Shown: piece after piece, positions 27,054-37,143 of the stretch
Position numbering within the stretch: position 1 is the stretch's first letter
Layout of the letters: every line of letters starts with the position of its first letter
Assembly (NCBI GenBank): GCA_017306715.1
Contig: JAFKHV010000028.1
Coordinates: forward strand, 1-39,856
Direction of reading: 5' to 3'
From: Legionella sp.
Lineage (GTDB): Bacteria; Pseudomonadota; Gammaproteobacteria; Legionellales; Legionellaceae
Length of the DNA: 39,856 nucleotides
The notes under the pieces: generated by a model
Databases searched by the model: none
Seen by the model: only the letters and a program-made list of their open reading frames with translations
Told to the model about the DNA's origin: nothing
Program-made: the position numbers and the translations under genes

Positions 27054-27974
27054 ATGATGAACGATCTTGATCCCGAGTTGGAAGCACCCAAAGCGCTATT
27101 ACAAGGTGTATTGGTTGCAAATCAGCCCTTGGCAGAATATACGACTTGGCGTGTAGGCGGACCTGCAGCGCAATTTTATAAACCTGCTCATATACAGGAT
27201 TTATCCTTATTTATTAAACAGTTACCAGCAGAGGAATCCCTTCTTTGGTTAGGCTTAGGATCAAACTCTTTAATTAAAGATACAGGTTTTTCAGGTACAG
27301 TCATTTTAACCCAAGGTTGTTTAAAGAATATTCAGCTTCTGGAAACAAATACCGTGCGTGTTGATGCCGGGGTTTCATGTGCAAGTATGGCGCGTTTCTG
27401 TGCACGTAATCATCTTGCAGGTGGTGAATTTTGGGCGGGTATTCCTGGGACCATGGGTGGTGCGTTGAGGATGAATGCTGGATGCCATGGTGGTGAGACT
27501 TGGAATTTTGTCAGCGAATTGTATACGATGAATCGCCAAGGCGAGATTAAAATTCGAAAACCACAAGAATACGAAGTTGCTTATCGACATGTGGCCGGAC
27601 CTGCAAATGAGTGGTTTGTTGGCGCCCAATTCGTATTACCATCGGGGGATAAAGAAACCTCATTGCAATTAATCAAAGAATTACTGGCACACCGTGCACA
27701 AACACAACCGACTAATGAGTTTAATTGTGGTTCAGTATTTCGTAATCCACCGGGGGATTTCGCTGCACGATTAATCGAGGCCTGTGGCTTAAAAGGATTT
27801 AATATCGGTGGCGCCAAGGTTTCAGAGAAACATGCCAATTTTATTATTAATCATCAAGGCACTGCTACTGCTGCGGAAATAGAAGCTCTAATTACTCTGG
27901 TTCAGACCAAAGTATATGAGCAGACACAGACAAAGCTTGTGCGTGAAGTACATATTATCGGAGATAGTCAATGA
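27054..27974 (+). CDS. murB: UDP-N-acetylenolpyruvoylglucosamine reductase MurB
   Basis: A 306-aa FAD enzyme that reduces the enolpyruvyl group to give UDP-MurNAc. [15 protein letters not shown] and [10 protein letters not shown] are the FAD-binding parts, [16 protein letters not shown] the central motif, and [19 protein letters not shown] contains the catalytic Ser. [12 protein letters not shown] closes the C-terminal domain. Its length and lack of a long insertion fit the shorter (type II) MurB form rather than the 340-aa E. coli form. It overlaps ddl by four bases (ATGA). Confidence 0.94.
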   Translation: MMNDLDPELEAPKALLQGVLVANQPLAEYTTWRVGGPAAQFYKPAHIQDLSLFIKQLPAEESLLWLGLGSNSLIKDTGFSGTVILTQGCLKNIQLLETNTVRVDAGVSCASMARFCARNHLAGGEFWAGIPGTMGGALRMNAGCHGGETWNFVSELYTMNRQGEIKIRKPQEYEVAYRHVAGPANEWFVGAQFVLPSGDKETSLQLIKELLAHRAQTQPTNEFNCGSVFRNPPGDFAARLIEACGLKGFNIGGAKVSEKHANFIINHQGTATAAEIEALITLVQTKVYEQTQTKLVREVHIIGDSQ

Positions 27975-29065
27975 GCAAGCACATTAATCTCGCTTTGCTA
28001 TATGGGGGTAAATCTGGAGAGCATGAAGTATCCTTAGCCTCCGCTGCATCGGTATTACGGCATTTAAATTCTGAAAAATACAAAATAATCCCGATCGCTA
28101 TGGATAAAGAAGGGGGATACCATCTCCATCAATACCATGACTTAATTAAGTATCAAGATAAATTACCCGTAACAACAGAGCATTCTCAACCACTACCCGG
28201 ATTAATTGCGCAAGGGCGTTTTGTGGTGGATGTGGATGTGGTTTTTCCGGTTGTGCACGGTCCATTATATGAAGATGGTTGCTTACAAGGTATTTTAGAA
28301 CTTGCTGGAGTGGCTTACGTTGGGTGTGATGTTTTATCTTCAGCAATGGGGATGGATAAAGATATTGCGCGACGTATTGCGTGTGCTCATGGTTTAAAAT
28401 CTGCACGCTATCAAGTTTTATCCTGGCATACCACCGCCAACGAAAGACAAAATTTTTGTCAGAAGGTCGCTGCTGAGTTTGGTTGGCCTTTATTCGTGAA
28501 ACCCTGTGCGATGGGCTCAAGTGTTGGCATCCATAAAGCAAAAAATATGGAAGAATTGTTGCATGCGGTTGATGATGCACTTCGTTATGATGAAGAAATT
28601 CTTGTAGAATCTTTTGTCGAAGGGCGAGAAATTGAGTTGTCGGTTCTGGAAGGGGAAAGACCCGGGGCAAAGCCGCGAGTAAGTGTAGCCGGTGAAATTA
28701 AGGTCCATCATCCGGACGGATTTTATTCCTATTCAGCCAAGTATCTTGAGAGTAGTAAAACCGATTTACTAATCCCTGCGAAACTGACAGATAACTTGGA
28801 ACAAGAGTTACAGCAGCTCGCAGCAGAGGTATTTATGCTAATGAAATGCCGCGGCATGGCACGTATTGATTTTTTTGTAAATGATGAGACACAGACGATC
28901 TATTTTAATGAGATTAATACGCTACCCGGCTTTACCTCTATTAGTATGTATCCAAAATTATGGGAAGCAAGCGGCATGCCTTATGCTGATTTAATGGATG
29001 AGCTGATTCGTTTAGCCATGGTTCATCAACAGTGCAAACAACACTTGGTGACAAACTACTTATGA
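27971..29065 (+). CDS. ddl: D-alanine--D-alanine ligase
   Basis: A 364-aa ATP-grasp enzyme forming the D-Ala-D-Ala dipeptide used by Mur[18 protein letters not shown] is the N-terminal signature; [35 protein letters not shown] and [13 protein letters not shown] are ATP-grasp parts, [11 protein letters not shown] contains the conserved Tyr of D-Ala ligases, and [19 protein letters not shown] closes the active site with the metal-binding Glu and Asn. GGAG precedes the ATG, which overlaps the murB stop. It is translationally coupled on both sides. Confidence 0.95.
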   Translation: MSKHINLALLYGGKSGEHEVSLASAASVLRHLNSEKYKIIPIAMDKEGGYHLHQYHDLIKYQDKLPVTTEHSQPLPGLIAQGRFVVDVDVVFPVVHGPLYEDGCLQGILELAGVAYVGCDVLSSAMGMDKDIARRIACAHGLKSARYQVLSWHTTANERQNFCQKVAAEFGWPLFVKPCAMGSSVGIHKAKNMEELLHAVDDALRYDEEILVESFVEGREIELSVLEGERPGAKPRVSVAGEIKVHHPDGFYSYSAKYLESSKTDLLIPAKLTDNLEQELQQLAAEVFMLMKCRGMARIDFFVNDETQTIYFNEINTLPGFTSISMYPKLWEASGMPYADLMDELIRLAMVHQQCKQHLVTNYL

Positions 29066-29805
29066 CCATAAGGGCTAGGAATCGATACCAGACTAAACCA
29101 GATAAAGAACGTTCTGGGGTTATATTATGGGTACTTATAATCTGTGCTCTAATATTAGCCGGACGTTTAGCTTATTGGTATGTATCCGATGCAGAACATT
29201 TTCCAATCAACACCATTAAAGTAGCTGCGACTTATGAACATATTACGCATCAAGAATTAGAGCAGATTCTTGATAATTATTTAAATAAAAGTTTCATCTT
29301 GCTTCCAGTTAAATCATTAGAAACTGATTTAAATGCCTTGGGTTGGGTGGATAAAGCATCCGTGAAGAAGATTTGGCCAGATACGCTAAAAATCCAAATT
29401 ATCGAAAAAACACCGATAGCGATATGGAATAATGCGTACATGTCGGCTGATGGGCGTTTATTCAATGAGGAAGCAGTTAGTGCGACTAAATCTCTTCCCT
29501 GGTTACAAGGACCTGCATCATCTCAAACAGAAGTCTTACAAGTTTATCAAAAATTGAGTAAGATATTATCAAAGTATGAATTAAATGCTGTAGGATTGAT
29601 TCAAAGAGAAAATCAATCCTGGATTTTATTACTCGATAATGAAGTCAAAATTTACTTAGGAAAGAAAAACTTAGAGGCACGGTTGCTGCGCTTTTGTAAG
29701 GCATATCCTGCGGTTTTTGCTCAAAAAGCAGAGCAACTGGCAAGCGTGGACTTACGGTACCCTCGCGGTATGGCAGTGCAGTGGAAACAACAAACGGAAC
29801 GATAA
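29062..29805 (+). CDS. ftsQ: Cell division protein FtsQ
   Basis: About 247 aa from the ATG at 29062, which overlaps the ddl stop (ATGA). The open frame reaches a GTG at 29032, but that lies inside ddl. The layout is a short basic cytoplasmic tail, one membrane helix ([22 protein letters not shown]), a POTRA domain ([18 protein letters not shown] onward) and a beta domain with [21 protein letters not shown] and TPIAIWN. FtsQ links early and late divisome proteins through FtsL and FtsB. The neighbours ddl and ftsA are as in other gammaproteobacteria. Confidence 0.93.
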   Translation: MTIRARNRYQTKPDKERSGVILWVLIICALILAGRLAYWYVSDAEHFPINTIKVAATYEHITHQELEQILDNYLNKSFILLPVKSLETDLNALGWVDKASVKKIWPDTLKIQIIEKTPIAIWNNAYMSADGRLFNEEAVSATKSLPWLQGPASSQTEVLQVYQKLSKILSKYELNAVGLIQRENQSWILLLDNEVKIYLGKKNLEARLLRFCKAYPAVFAQKAEQLASVDLRYPRGMAVQWKQQTER

Positions 29806-31043
29806 TGGCAAAAAAAATAGAAAAAAATATTATCACTGGCTTGGACATAGGCACGTCAAAAATTATCGCGCTTATTGGTGAGGTTACACCAGATGGGACC
29901 ATCGAAGTAATCGGAATCGGCCGCCATCCATCGCGTGGCCTTAAACGTGGAGTGGTCGTTGATATCGAAGCAACAGTAAACTCGATACAGCGCGCCGTCC
30001 AGGAAGCCGAGCTTATGGCTAACTGTGAAGTGAGAACGGTCTATGCCGGAATCGCTGGAAGCCATATACGCAGCCTAAATTCTCATGGGATTGTTGCCAT
30101 TCGCGATAAAGAAGTGTCTCAAGCGGATGTAGAGCGTGTATTGGAAGCTGCAAAAGCCGTTGCGATTCCTGCTGATCAGAAAATTTTACACATCCTGCCT
30201 CAAGAATTTATTATCGATAATCAAGGGAGCATCCGCGAGCCAATAGGTATGGCCGGTGTGCGCCTTGAGTCTCGTGTGCATTTGGTTACAGGTTCTGTGA
30301 GCGCCGCACAAAATATTATAAAATGCGTGCGTCGTTGTGGTCTTGATGTGCATGACATTATTTTAGAGCAGCTTGCCTCAAGTCATGCCGTGTTAACGGA
30401 TGATGAAAAAGACTTAGGTGTTTGTATTATCGACATTGGAGGTGGCACCACCGATATTGCCATCTTTTCAGAAGGCGCAATTCAACATACTGCAGTAATC
30501 CCAATTGCTGGCGATCAAGTAACCAATGATATTGCCATGGCGTTACGGACACCTACAAAAGCTGCAGAGGCGATAAAATTGACTCATGCCTGTGCATTAC
30601 CTGAGCTTGCCAATGCCAATGAAATGCTCGAAGTGACCAGTGTGAATGATCGCCCCGGTCGCAAAATTTCAGCTAAAGCGCTTGCGGATGTAGTATCAGC
30701 GCGCTACGAAGAGCTCTTTAACCTGGTGCGTAATGAACTGCGACGGAGTGGTTTTGAAGATCGTATGGCTGCAGGGATCGTAATCACCGGTGGTGCTGCA
30801 AATGTCCAAGGGGCTGTTGAGCTCGCAGAGTTATGCTTTGAGATGCCCGTGCGTATTGGCTACGCCCATCAAGTCGCAGGTCTGGGGGAAGTAACCGAAA
30901 ACCCATCGTTTGCTACGGGAGTTGGTCTATTGCTTCATGGATACCAGCAACTATACGATGCACGATACAACATGCCCGTAATGAACGATAACAGCAAAAA
31001 TATCTGGCTGCGGATGAAGGAATGGTTTCAAGGTAATTTTTAA
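29805..31043 (+). CDS. ftsA: Cell division actin homologue FtsA
   Basis: A 412-aa actin-fold protein that tethers FtsZ filaments to the membrane. The phosphate 1 loop is GLDIGTSKIIALIGE, followed by the 1C domain (RGLKRGVVVDIEATVNSI), phosphate 2 (CIIDIGGGTTDIAIFSEG) and the adenosine motif (IVITGGAANVQGAVELAE). The C-terminal NIWLRMKEWFQGNF is the amphipathic membrane-targeting helix. The ATG at 29805 overlaps the ftsQ stop by one base (TAATG); the open frame begins earlier, at 29781 inside ftsQ, but the family starts at MAKK. Confidence 0.96.
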   Translation: MAKKIEKNIITGLDIGTSKIIALIGEVTPDGTIEVIGIGRHPSRGLKRGVVVDIEATVNSIQRAVQEAELMANCEVRTVYAGIAGSHIRSLNSHGIVAIRDKEVSQADVERVLEAAKAVAIPADQKILHILPQEFIIDNQGSIREPIGMAGVRLESRVHLVTGSVSAAQNIIKCVRRCGLDVHDIILEQLASSHAVLTDDEKDLGVCIIDIGGGTTDIAIFSEGAIQHTAVIPIAGDQVTNDIAMALRTPTKAAEAIKLTHACALPELANANEMLEVTSVNDRPGRKISAKALADVVSARYEELFNLVRNELRRSGFEDRMAAGIVITGGAANVQGAVELAELCFEMPVRIGYAHQVAGLGEVTENPSFATGVGLLLHGYQQLYDARYNMPVMNDNSKNIWLRMKEWFQGNF

Positions 31044-31126
31044 TTAGGTAATTTAATTCGTTGGCCTCTAGATACCGAGGCAAAATTAAAATTACAAAAA
31101 ATAATGAATTTATGGGGAGCATGGTA

Positions 31127-32308
31127 ATGTTTGAATTGATGGAAGGCCAACTGCAAAATAATAACAATGCAGTAATCAAGGTTGTGGGCGTTGGCGGCGG
31201 TGGCGGTAATGCTGTAGAGCACATGGTCGCTGAAAATATTAATGAAGTAGAATTTATCGTGGCGAATACGGATTCTCAGGCTCTTGATAATGCGAAGGCC
31301 AAAATTAGAATCCAATTAGGCGAAGCGTTGACAAAAGGTTTAGGAGCAGGAGCAAATCCGCAAATTGGACGAGAAGCTGCCGAAGAAGACCGTGAGATGA
31401 TTAAAGAAATCCTCTCTGGTGCGGATATGATCTTTATTACCGCAGGAATGGGTGGTGGTACCGGTACTGGTGCAGCCCCAGTCTTTGCGCAAATAGCTAA
31501 AGAGCTAGGAATTTTAACAGTAGCTATTGTCACAAAACCCTTCTCATTTGAAGGCAAGCAGCGCGCGTTAGCTGCAGATGAAGGGATACGCCGATTAGCT
31601 GAGCATGTAGATTCTTTGATTACCATTCCCAATAATAAACTACTCAGTGTCCTAGGTAAAAATATTAGTTTAATCAATGCATTTAAAGCAGCAAATAATG
31701 TGTTACTAGGTGCTGTTAAAGGTATCTCCGATTTGATTACCCGTCCAGGATTAATCAACGTGGACTTTGCTGACGTGCGTACTGTTATGTCGGAAATGGG
31801 TATGGCAATGATGGGCACCGGCTCAGCCGTCGGAGAACAGCGCGCACGACAAGCGGCAGAAGCAGCGATTGCTTCACCACTGCTCGAAGATATTGATTTT
31901 TCAGGCGCACGCGGTATTTTAGTCAATATCACAGCTGGCCTTGATATGTCTATAGGTGAGTTCGAGGAAGTAGGCGATGTTGTAAAAGAGTTCATTTCAG
32001 ATGACGCAACCGTTGTTGTGGGTACGGTTATTGATCCGGAAATGAGTGATGAAATGCGCGTTACGGTAATCGTAACAGGCTTAGGCGATACTCGTCAGCG
32101 TGGGGCTCAATCAACTCATCAATCAAATCATAAAGCACGCCTGGTCGAGACAATGAAAAGTGATGGTTCTTTTGATTATGAGCAGCTAGACCGGCCAGCG
32201 GTTGTTCGCAAACAGGCACAAACGTCAAGTAAACCTGGCAGTGAACATATTCCTGATGTAGACTATCTTGATATTCCCGCCTTTTTACGTCGTCGCGAAG
32301 AGGCTTAA
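31127..32308 (+). CDS. ftsZ: Cell division tubulin homologue FtsZ
   Basis: A 393-aa GTPase that forms the division ring. The GTP-binding signature [15 protein letters not shown] and [13 protein letters not shown] are seen, with the T7 catalytic loop [15 protein letters not shown] containing the Asp residues. The C-terminal tail [15 protein letters not shown] is the short peptide bound by ZipA and FtsA, and both partners are encoded in this window. The ATG at 31127 is chosen because GGGGAG ends seven bases before it; the frame is open from 31061. A hairpin follows the gene. Confidence 0.97.
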   Translation: MFELMEGQLQNNNNAVIKVVGVGGGGGNAVEHMVAENINEVEFIVANTDSQALDNAKAKIRIQLGEALTKGLGAGANPQIGREAAEEDREMIKEILSGADMIFITAGMGGGTGTGAAPVFAQIAKELGILTVAIVTKPFSFEGKQRALAADEGIRRLAEHVDSLITIPNNKLLSVLGKNISLINAFKAANNVLLGAVKGISDLITRPGLINVDFADVRTVMSEMGMAMMGTGSAVGEQRARQAAEAAIASPLLEDIDFSGARGILVNITAGLDMSIGEFEEVGDVVKEFISDDATVVVGTVIDPEMSDEMRVTVIVTGLGDTRQRGAQSTHQSNHKARLVETMKSDGSFDYEQLDRPAVVRKQAQTSSKPGSEHIPDVDYLDIPAFLRRREEA

Positions 32309-32324
32309 CATTGTTAGATTGTAA

Positions 32325-32350
32325 GTGGGTTGATAAATTTGTCAGCCTAC
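32325..32350 (+). terminator. Hairpin after ftsZ
   Basis: GTGGGTTGA (32325-32333) pairs with TCAGCCTAC (32342-32350) through nine pairs including two G-U wobbles around an eight-base loop, 16 bases past the ftsZ stop. The following TGCTTTAATTTTG has an imperfect T run. It may partly terminate or process the dcw transcript before lpxC. Confidence 0.4.
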
Positions 32351-32400
32351 TGCTTTAATTTTGTATAAGCTGCAAAAACTTGTTTCACTAGCATATAAAT

Positions 32401-32456
32401 AAATAGACTAAGCTATTTTTTGTTGATAAAATCGCTGGGTTTTTTGCTTGCAAAAA
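32401..32456. repeat. Two AT-rich palindromes in the lpxC leader
   Basis: AAATAG (32401-32406) and CTATTT (32413-32418) form a six-pair stem followed by T residues. TTTTTGC (32441-32447) and GCAAAAA (32450-32456) form a seven-pair palindrome with two bases between. Both lie in the 188-base gap between ftsZ and lpxC; no protein could be assigned. Confidence 0.35.
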
Positions 32457-32496
32457 TAAAAATATTAAGAGGAATAAGGAACAAGGTGAGCACTGA

Positions 32497-33411
32497 ATGA
32501 TTAAACAAAGAACTCCTAAAAAAGTAATCCAAGCTACTGGCGTAGGATTGCATTCCGGTGAGAAAGTGCTCTTAACACTGAGGCCTGCTCCTGTTAATAC
32601 AGGTATTGTCTTTAGACGTGTTGATTTATCGCCTGTGGTAGAAATACCAGCTTCTTATGAGCATGTCGGCGATACCATGCTATGTACTACATTGCATCAT
32701 GGGCAAGTTAAAATCGCAACCGTTGAACATTTACTTTCCGCTTTGGCGGGTTTGGGTATTGACAATGCTTACATTGATGTCAATGCTCCAGAATTACCTA
32801 TAATGGACGGAAGCGCGGCGCCTTTTGTTTTTCTGATTCAGTCAGCTGGAATTCGTGAGCAAAATGCACCTAAACGATACATCCGGATCACCAAACCAAT
32901 TCGTGTCGAAGATAAGGGTAAATATGTACAATTTTATCCTTATAACGGTTATAAAATATCGTTTACCATCGATTTTGATCATCCAGCATTTAACGATAAA
33001 CCGCAAATGGTGAGTTTTGATTTTTCAACTACATCTTATGTGAAGCAGGTATGTCGTGCGCGTACTTTTGGCTTCTTATCCGATTACGAAAAATTACGAG
33101 AATGCGACCTTGCTAAAGGTGGTAGTCTTGATAATGCCATAGTTGTGGATGATTATCGTGTACTTAATGAAGATGGTTTACGTTTTGAATCAGAATTCGT
33201 TACTCATAAAGTACTTGATGCTATTGGCGATTTGTATTTGTTGGGTTCAAGCCTTATTGGCGCTTTTGAGGGGCACAAATCGGGACATGAACTAAACAAT
33301 CGTTTATTGCGAGAATTGATGGTTCGACAAGATGCGTGGGAGTATACCTACTTTGATGCCGAAGATTCTCACCCTGTAGTTTATTCAGAATTCTCTCCTG
33401 TAGAAGCGTAA
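32497..33411 (+). CDS. lpxC: UDP-3-O-acyl-N-acetylglucosamine deacetylase LpxC
   Basis: A 304-aa zinc enzyme catalysing the committed step of lipid A synthesis. [35 protein letters not shown] contains the first zinc-ligand His and the catalytic Glu region, and [15 protein letters not shown] supplies the second His and Asp ligands. [19 protein letters not shown] carries the general-acid His. Its length is standard (about 305). Gene position after ftsZ is as in E. coli. The C-terminal tail lacks any obvious FtsH degradation signal, so regulation by proteolysis cannot be judged. Confidence 0.97.
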   Translation: MIKQRTPKKVIQATGVGLHSGEKVLLTLRPAPVNTGIVFRRVDLSPVVEIPASYEHVGDTMLCTTLHHGQVKIATVEHLLSALAGLGIDNAYIDVNAPELPIMDGSAAPFVFLIQSAGIREQNAPKRYIRITKPIRVEDKGKYVQFYPYNGYKISFTIDFDHPAFNDKPQMVSFDFSTTSYVKQVCRARTFGFLSDYEKLRECDLAKGGSLDNAIVVDDYRVLNEDGLRFESEFVTHKVLDAIGDLYLLGSSLIGAFEGHKSGHELNNRLLRELMVRQDAWEYTYFDAEDSHPVVYSEFSPVEA

Positions 33412-33501
33412 ATATCTCAAATGTTAATAGAAGACGGATCTTCGTAATCTTAATAAGACAAGGATGTTCATTCTTTCCTCTCGATTTTAAACGTACACAA
33501 G

Positions 33502-33531
33502 TTGACAATTCTTCAAATTTATCGGTATATC
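33502..33531 (+). promoter_or_regulatory. Promoter of the M13 peptidase gene
   Basis: A perfect -35 TTGACA (33502-33507) and a -10-like TATATC (33526-33531) are 18 bases apart, placing the transcription start about 25 bases before the ATG at 33562. Confidence 0.55.
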
Positions 33532-33561
33532 TATATGTTTTGTGAAGCAAGGAGCTGCAGC

Positions 33562-35595
33562 ATGAACTTAAAAACACATTTTATTCTTATCGCTTTAGCC
33601 TGGAGTGGCGTTGCAGGTTCAGTTTCCAGTGCTAATTCAAATAATGCTCATCAGTCCTTACATTTAGACTGGCTTGATAAAAGTGTTCATCCTGGAGAGA
33701 ACTTTTATTTATATGCTAATGGAAATTGGATGAAAAATAATCCAATACCGCCTGATTATGCTAGTTGGGGAAGCTTTAATGTTTTAAATGAAAAAGTACA
33801 AAATTTAGTTCACAAAATGCTACAGCAAGCCGCAGCTAATCCTCACGCCACCGCCGGAAGTATTCAACAAAAGGTGGGTGATTTTTATTATAGCGGCATG
33901 GATGAGCAGAGCATTAATAAATTAGGTATAGCGCCTTTAAAACCTGAATTTGCGCGCATCGAATCCGTACAAAATTTGACACAGCTTCAAGAAGAAATTG
34001 CTCATTTACACCGTATGGGTGTTGATGTATTTTTTAGCTTCGGAAGTATGCAGGATTTTAAACGTAGTGAAGAAATGATTGCTGCGGCATTTCAAGGGGG
34101 GTTAGGTCTTCCAGATCGAGATTATTACCTTAAGGATACGGCAAAATTCGCGCGGATTCGCCAAGCTTATGTAGAACATATTGAAAAAATGTTGCAATTA
34201 TTGGGGGAGCCAAAGGCAGCCGCGCAGCAAAATGCAAAAATTATTATGGCTATAGAAACTCGTTTGGCGCAAATATCCATGACCCAAGTAGCACAGCGCG
34301 ATCCCCATGCCATATATCATATTGTGGACAAGGCACAGCTTGAGCAAATGACCCCTAATTTCTCTTGGGTTAATTATTTTAAAGCTCGAGAGCTGCCGCA
34401 ATTAAAGACGATTAATATGGGTATGCCTGAATTCTTTAAAGGATTAAATACCTTATTACAGGAAGTCTCCATAGCAGATTGGCGCACCTATATGCGTTGG
34501 CATTTACTGGATAGCTTTGCAGCTTATTTATCAAGCCCGTTTGTCGAACAAAATTTTAAAATGTCTCAAAGCCTCACCGGTACGGAAAAAATGTTACCCC
34601 GTTGGAAACGTGTTGTTGCAACCGAGAATGCTGCTTTAGGCTTTGCTATTGGTAAAATGTATGTTGATAAATATTTCTCTCCGGAGTCAAAGCAACAAGC
34701 ATTAGAGATTTTAAAAAATATTCGTTATGTGTTAAGTAATGACATCCAACAGCTCTCCTGGATGACCCCAGATACTCGTAAAGCAGCATTGAAAAAGCTC
34801 GATCTCATGGAGGAGCGTGTGGGCTATCCCAGCAAATGGTGGGACTATTCGACATTGATAATAGATAGGGGCCCCTATGTTCTGAATGTATTACGAGCAA
34901 ATCAATTTTTGGTAAAACGGGATTTGGATAAAATTGGCAAACCCATAGACCGAACTGAATGGGGTATGACACCACAAACCATCAACGCTTACTACGCACC
35001 ATCAATGAATAATTTAAATATTCCTGCAGGAATATTACAAGCGCCTTTTTTTGATCCACAAGCCCCAGCAGCCGTTAACTATGGAGCTATCGGTTTTGTC
35101 ATGGGGCATGAGATGACTCATGGCTTTGATGATCAAGGAGCACAATTTGACGGTAAGGGTAATCTAAATAATTGGTGGAAGCCTGCTGATCTACAAAAGT
35201 TCAAGAAAGCAACCCAATGCATTGTCAATCAGTTTTCTCAATATCAGGTCAATGGTGACCTACATGTTCAAGGTCCTTTAGTTGTAGGCGAGGCAACTGC
35301 TGATTTAGGCGGTATACTCTTGGCATATAAAGCATATCAACATTCTGATGCTTACAAACAGGCGAAAACAATAGATGGATTCACTCCGGAGCAACAATTT
35401 TTTCTAGGGGTTGCTCATGTTTGGGCAATGAATATCAGACCTGAACAATTACAAAATCAAGTAACAACCGATCCACATCCACCCGCTCAATATCGCGTGA
35501 ATGGAAGTTTGGCTAATATCCCACAATTCCAGCAAGCATTTGGCATTAAGGAGAACACACCTATGGTTAATAAAAATCGTTGCGTCATATGGTAA
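33562..35595 (+). CDS. M13 (neprilysin-like) zinc metallopeptidase, exported
   Basis: About 677 aa from the ATG at 33562, which has AAGGAG upstream; the frame is open from 33502 but that TTG lies in the promoter. The N-terminus is a Sec signal peptide (LKTHFILIALAWSGVAGSVSSA). The M13_N domain begins at DKSVHPGENFYLYANGNW. The catalytic domain has VMGHEMTHGFDDQGAQFDG with the HExxH zinc site, and GEATADLGGI supplies the third zinc ligand Glu. The C-terminal CVIW is typical of the family. It is likely a periplasmic or secreted oligopeptidase. Confidence 0.95.
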   Translation: MNLKTHFILIALAWSGVAGSVSSANSNNAHQSLHLDWLDKSVHPGENFYLYANGNWMKNNPIPPDYASWGSFNVLNEKVQNLVHKMLQQAAANPHATAGSIQQKVGDFYYSGMDEQSINKLGIAPLKPEFARIESVQNLTQLQEEIAHLHRMGVDVFFSFGSMQDFKRSEEMIAAAFQGGLGLPDRDYYLKDTAKFARIRQAYVEHIEKMLQLLGEPKAAAQQNAKIIMAIETRLAQISMTQVAQRDPHAIYHIVDKAQLEQMTPNFSWVNYFKARELPQLKTINMGMPEFFKGLNTLLQEVSIADWRTYMRWHLLDSFAAYLSSPFVEQNFKMSQSLTGTEKMLPRWKRVVATENAALGFAIGKMYVDKYFSPESKQQALEILKNIRYVLSNDIQQLSWMTPDTRKAALKKLDLMEERVGYPSKWWDYSTLIIDRGPYVLNVLRANQFLVKRDLDKIGKPIDRTEWGMTPQTINAYYAPSMNNLNIPAGILQAPFFDPQAPAAVNYGAIGFVMGHEMTHGFDDQGAQFDGKGNLNNWWKPADLQKFKKATQCIVNQFSQYQVNGDLHVQGPLVVGEATADLGGILLAYKAYQHSDAYKQAKTIDGFTPEQQFFLGVAHVWAMNIRPEQLQNQVTTDPHPPAQYRVNGSLANIPQFQQAFGIKENTPMVNKNRCVIW

Positions 35596-35761
35596 GGGAA
35601 ATAACCTGAAATTAATTGCCACCCCGATCCCGGTAAGATAAACTAATGGCAACTAAATGAAGAATAATGAGAAAAAAATGACACAAGAAGAAATGATATG
35701 TCGGATTATTCGAATGATTGTTCAAGTTCCTTTGATGAACAAGACTTGCTGTGGTTAGCTT

Positions 35762-36172
35762 ATGAGGAGTTTAATCAAGACCCCAACATATGAAAATGAA
35801 GCGGTAATTGATTACTTTTGTGCAAAAAATCCCGCTTATGAGCAGGCAGCAGCCCAAGAACTTTTCAAAGATTTATTAAGTTGGTTGTTATTTAATCAGA
35901 AACGTGCTCATGAAAATAAAAAAACGCATCTCTTCGGACCGTTGTTGGATCTAGATGAGATGTGGCATGCGTTTATTTTGCATACCCGCGCTTATACTGA
36001 ATTTTGCCTGCAGTATTTAGGTGAATATTTACATCATGATATCGAGCCTGTAGGTTACGAACACCTGATAAGGGAAGAAGAGCTGCGAGGGTATTTGGAA
36101 GACTGTTTTCAATTCCTGGGGATTGATTGGGTAAGTAGACGTTTTGCTCTTGCTTTGGAGGCGGGGTATTAA
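35762..36172 (+). CDS. Small DUF1399/GRDP-like protein
   Basis: A 136-aa protein. LLDLDEMWHAFILHTRAYTEFC and GEYLHHDIEP resemble the D-x-x-WH-x-H motif of DUF1399 (glycine-rich domain protein-like), seen in small bacterial proteins and plant GRDPs; function unknown. The start is unsure: no strong ribosome site precedes the ATG at 35762. An upstream 31-codon frame (ATG 35698) encodes FDEQDLLWLAYEEFNQDPN and ends at the codons that follow PTYENEAV here, in a different frame. This could be the true N-terminus joined by a lost base. The genes downstream are convergent (dciA stop at 36169, four-base overlap). Confidence 0.7.
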   Translation: MRSLIKTPTYENEAVIDYFCAKNPAYEQAAAQELFKDLLSWLLFNQKRAHENKKTHLFGPLLDLDEMWHAFILHTRAYTEFCLQYLGEYLHHDIEPVGYEHLIREEELRGYLEDCFQFLGIDWVSRRFALALEAGY

Positions 36173-36603
36173 AGTTGATTTTTTTTAGTGGTTAAATTTA
36201 AAAGAGCTTTTTTAAGCGGTTCGTAAGCGTATTTTTGACTTTCATTGAGCACAAGTTCTTTAACTTCCGCAGAGAGCGTGTATTTTTTTGTTGATATCTC
36301 ATCTGTGCTCAGTTGCCCAGCGGGCTCGATAACTCCTATTTTAATGGAACTTAATTGATATAAACCTGCTTCTTTACGTAATTTATCCCGTAACTCGCCA
36401 ACAACAAAACGCAACTGTGTTGCCCAAGCAGCATTCACCGTACTTAAGTGTAATACACCACGATTAAATGAGGTTACCTGACAATAAGGAGCAAATTCTG
36501 GCGGAAGAAACTTTATTATTTTGCTCGATAACTCTTCTAACTTTAAAGCCTTCTGACATAAATCAGCTAATTGTTTATTAATGCAGTGCGTGATCGGGCG
36601 CAT
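36169..36603 (-). CDS. dciA: DciA (DUF721) replicative helicase-loader family protein
   Basis: A 144-aa protein of the DUF721/DciA family. The pattern is short and basic: LPPEFAPYCQVTSFNRGVLHLSTVNAAWATQLRF with the family's 'L-x-x-xV-xxxxWA-xLR' core, followed by a more variable Lys-rich tail. DciA is the widespread helicase-operator protein that takes the place of DnaC/DnaI in most bacteria, interacting with DnaB. It lies near lpxC and ftsZ, as in some other proteobacteria where DUF721 precedes secA. No strong ribosome site is seen before the ATG. Confidence 0.82.
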   Translation of the reverse strand: MRPITHCINKQLADLCQKALKLEELSSKIIKFLPPEFAPYCQVTSFNRGVLHLSTVNAAWATQLRFVVGELRDKLRKEAGLYQLSSIKIGVIEPAGQLSTDEISTKKYTLSAEVKELVLNESQKYAYEPLKKALLNLTTKKNQL

Positions 36604-36681
36604 AATTTATCAGGAACAAAGAAACATAGAATAGCAAATTAATGGGAAATACAATATTATATTTTAACAATAAAGTGAGGG

Positions 36682-37143
36682 ATGTTGGTAGCTATGTTAG
36701 AAGATGCTCAGGATAAGAATATTATTTATTTTGCACGTATGCATTGGATTATCTTTTTTTGGCCAGTAGCGTTACTGCTATTTTCTCTAGGCTTACTTGC
36801 CTACCTCCCGCAAATAGAGATAATTGGTTATATTTTCACCGGATTTTCATTAATCTGGATCATGATGACATGGGTTACGTATTATTTTTCTTCATTTACA
36901 ATTAAGACAAATCAAGTCATTCTACGCACAGGAGTTATTGTGCGACAAACAATCGATATTCCATTAAGCAAAATTGAAGCAATCGATATCCGTCAATCCG
37001 TCCTCGGAAGTATTTTACGCTACGGAATGGTATGTATCACGGGCACCGGAGGTACCCGGCGAGTGATTAATTACTTAAATAATCCACTCACCTGTAGACG
37101 ATATATTGAACACTTAATGGCCCAACAGAGCCAGTTACGATAA
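36682..37143 (+). CDS. Bacterial PH-domain (bPH_2/YdbS-like) membrane protein
   Basis: A 153-aa protein with two membrane helices (IIFFWPVALLLFSLGLLAYL and IGYIFTGFSLIWIMMTW) and then a C-terminal domain (FTIKTNQVILRTGVIVRQTIDIPLSKIEAIDIRQS, GSILRYGMVCITGTGG) that fits bPH_2 (DUF304). Such proteins occur in the inner membrane and their role is not established. GAGGG abuts the first ATG (36682) with no gap; an ATG at 36694 has a longer spacing, so the exact start is uncertain. The gene ends inside the last codons of the convergent deaminase (nine-base overlap). Confidence 0.82.
   Translation: MLVAMLEDAQDKNIIYFARMHWIIFFWPVALLLFSLGLLAYLPQIEIIGYIFTGFSLIWIMMTWVTYYFSSFTIKTNQVILRTGVIVRQTIDIPLSKIEAIDIRQSVLGSILRYGMVCITGTGGTRRVINYLNNPLTCRRYIEHLMAQQSQLR

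Noticed and set aside
28146..28670. 174-codon minus-strand frame inside ddl
   Set aside because: Antisense to conserved ATP-grasp coding sequence; His/Gln/Pro-rich as expected of a shadow.
31276..31995. 239-codon minus-strand frame across ftsZ
   Set aside because: It is antisense to the strongly conserved ftsZ, has Ser/Pro/Ala-rich composition of a shadow frame and no ribosome binding site.
33430..33443. GAAGA-CGGA-TCTTC stem after lpxC as a terminator
   Set aside because: The stem is only five pairs and no T run follows.
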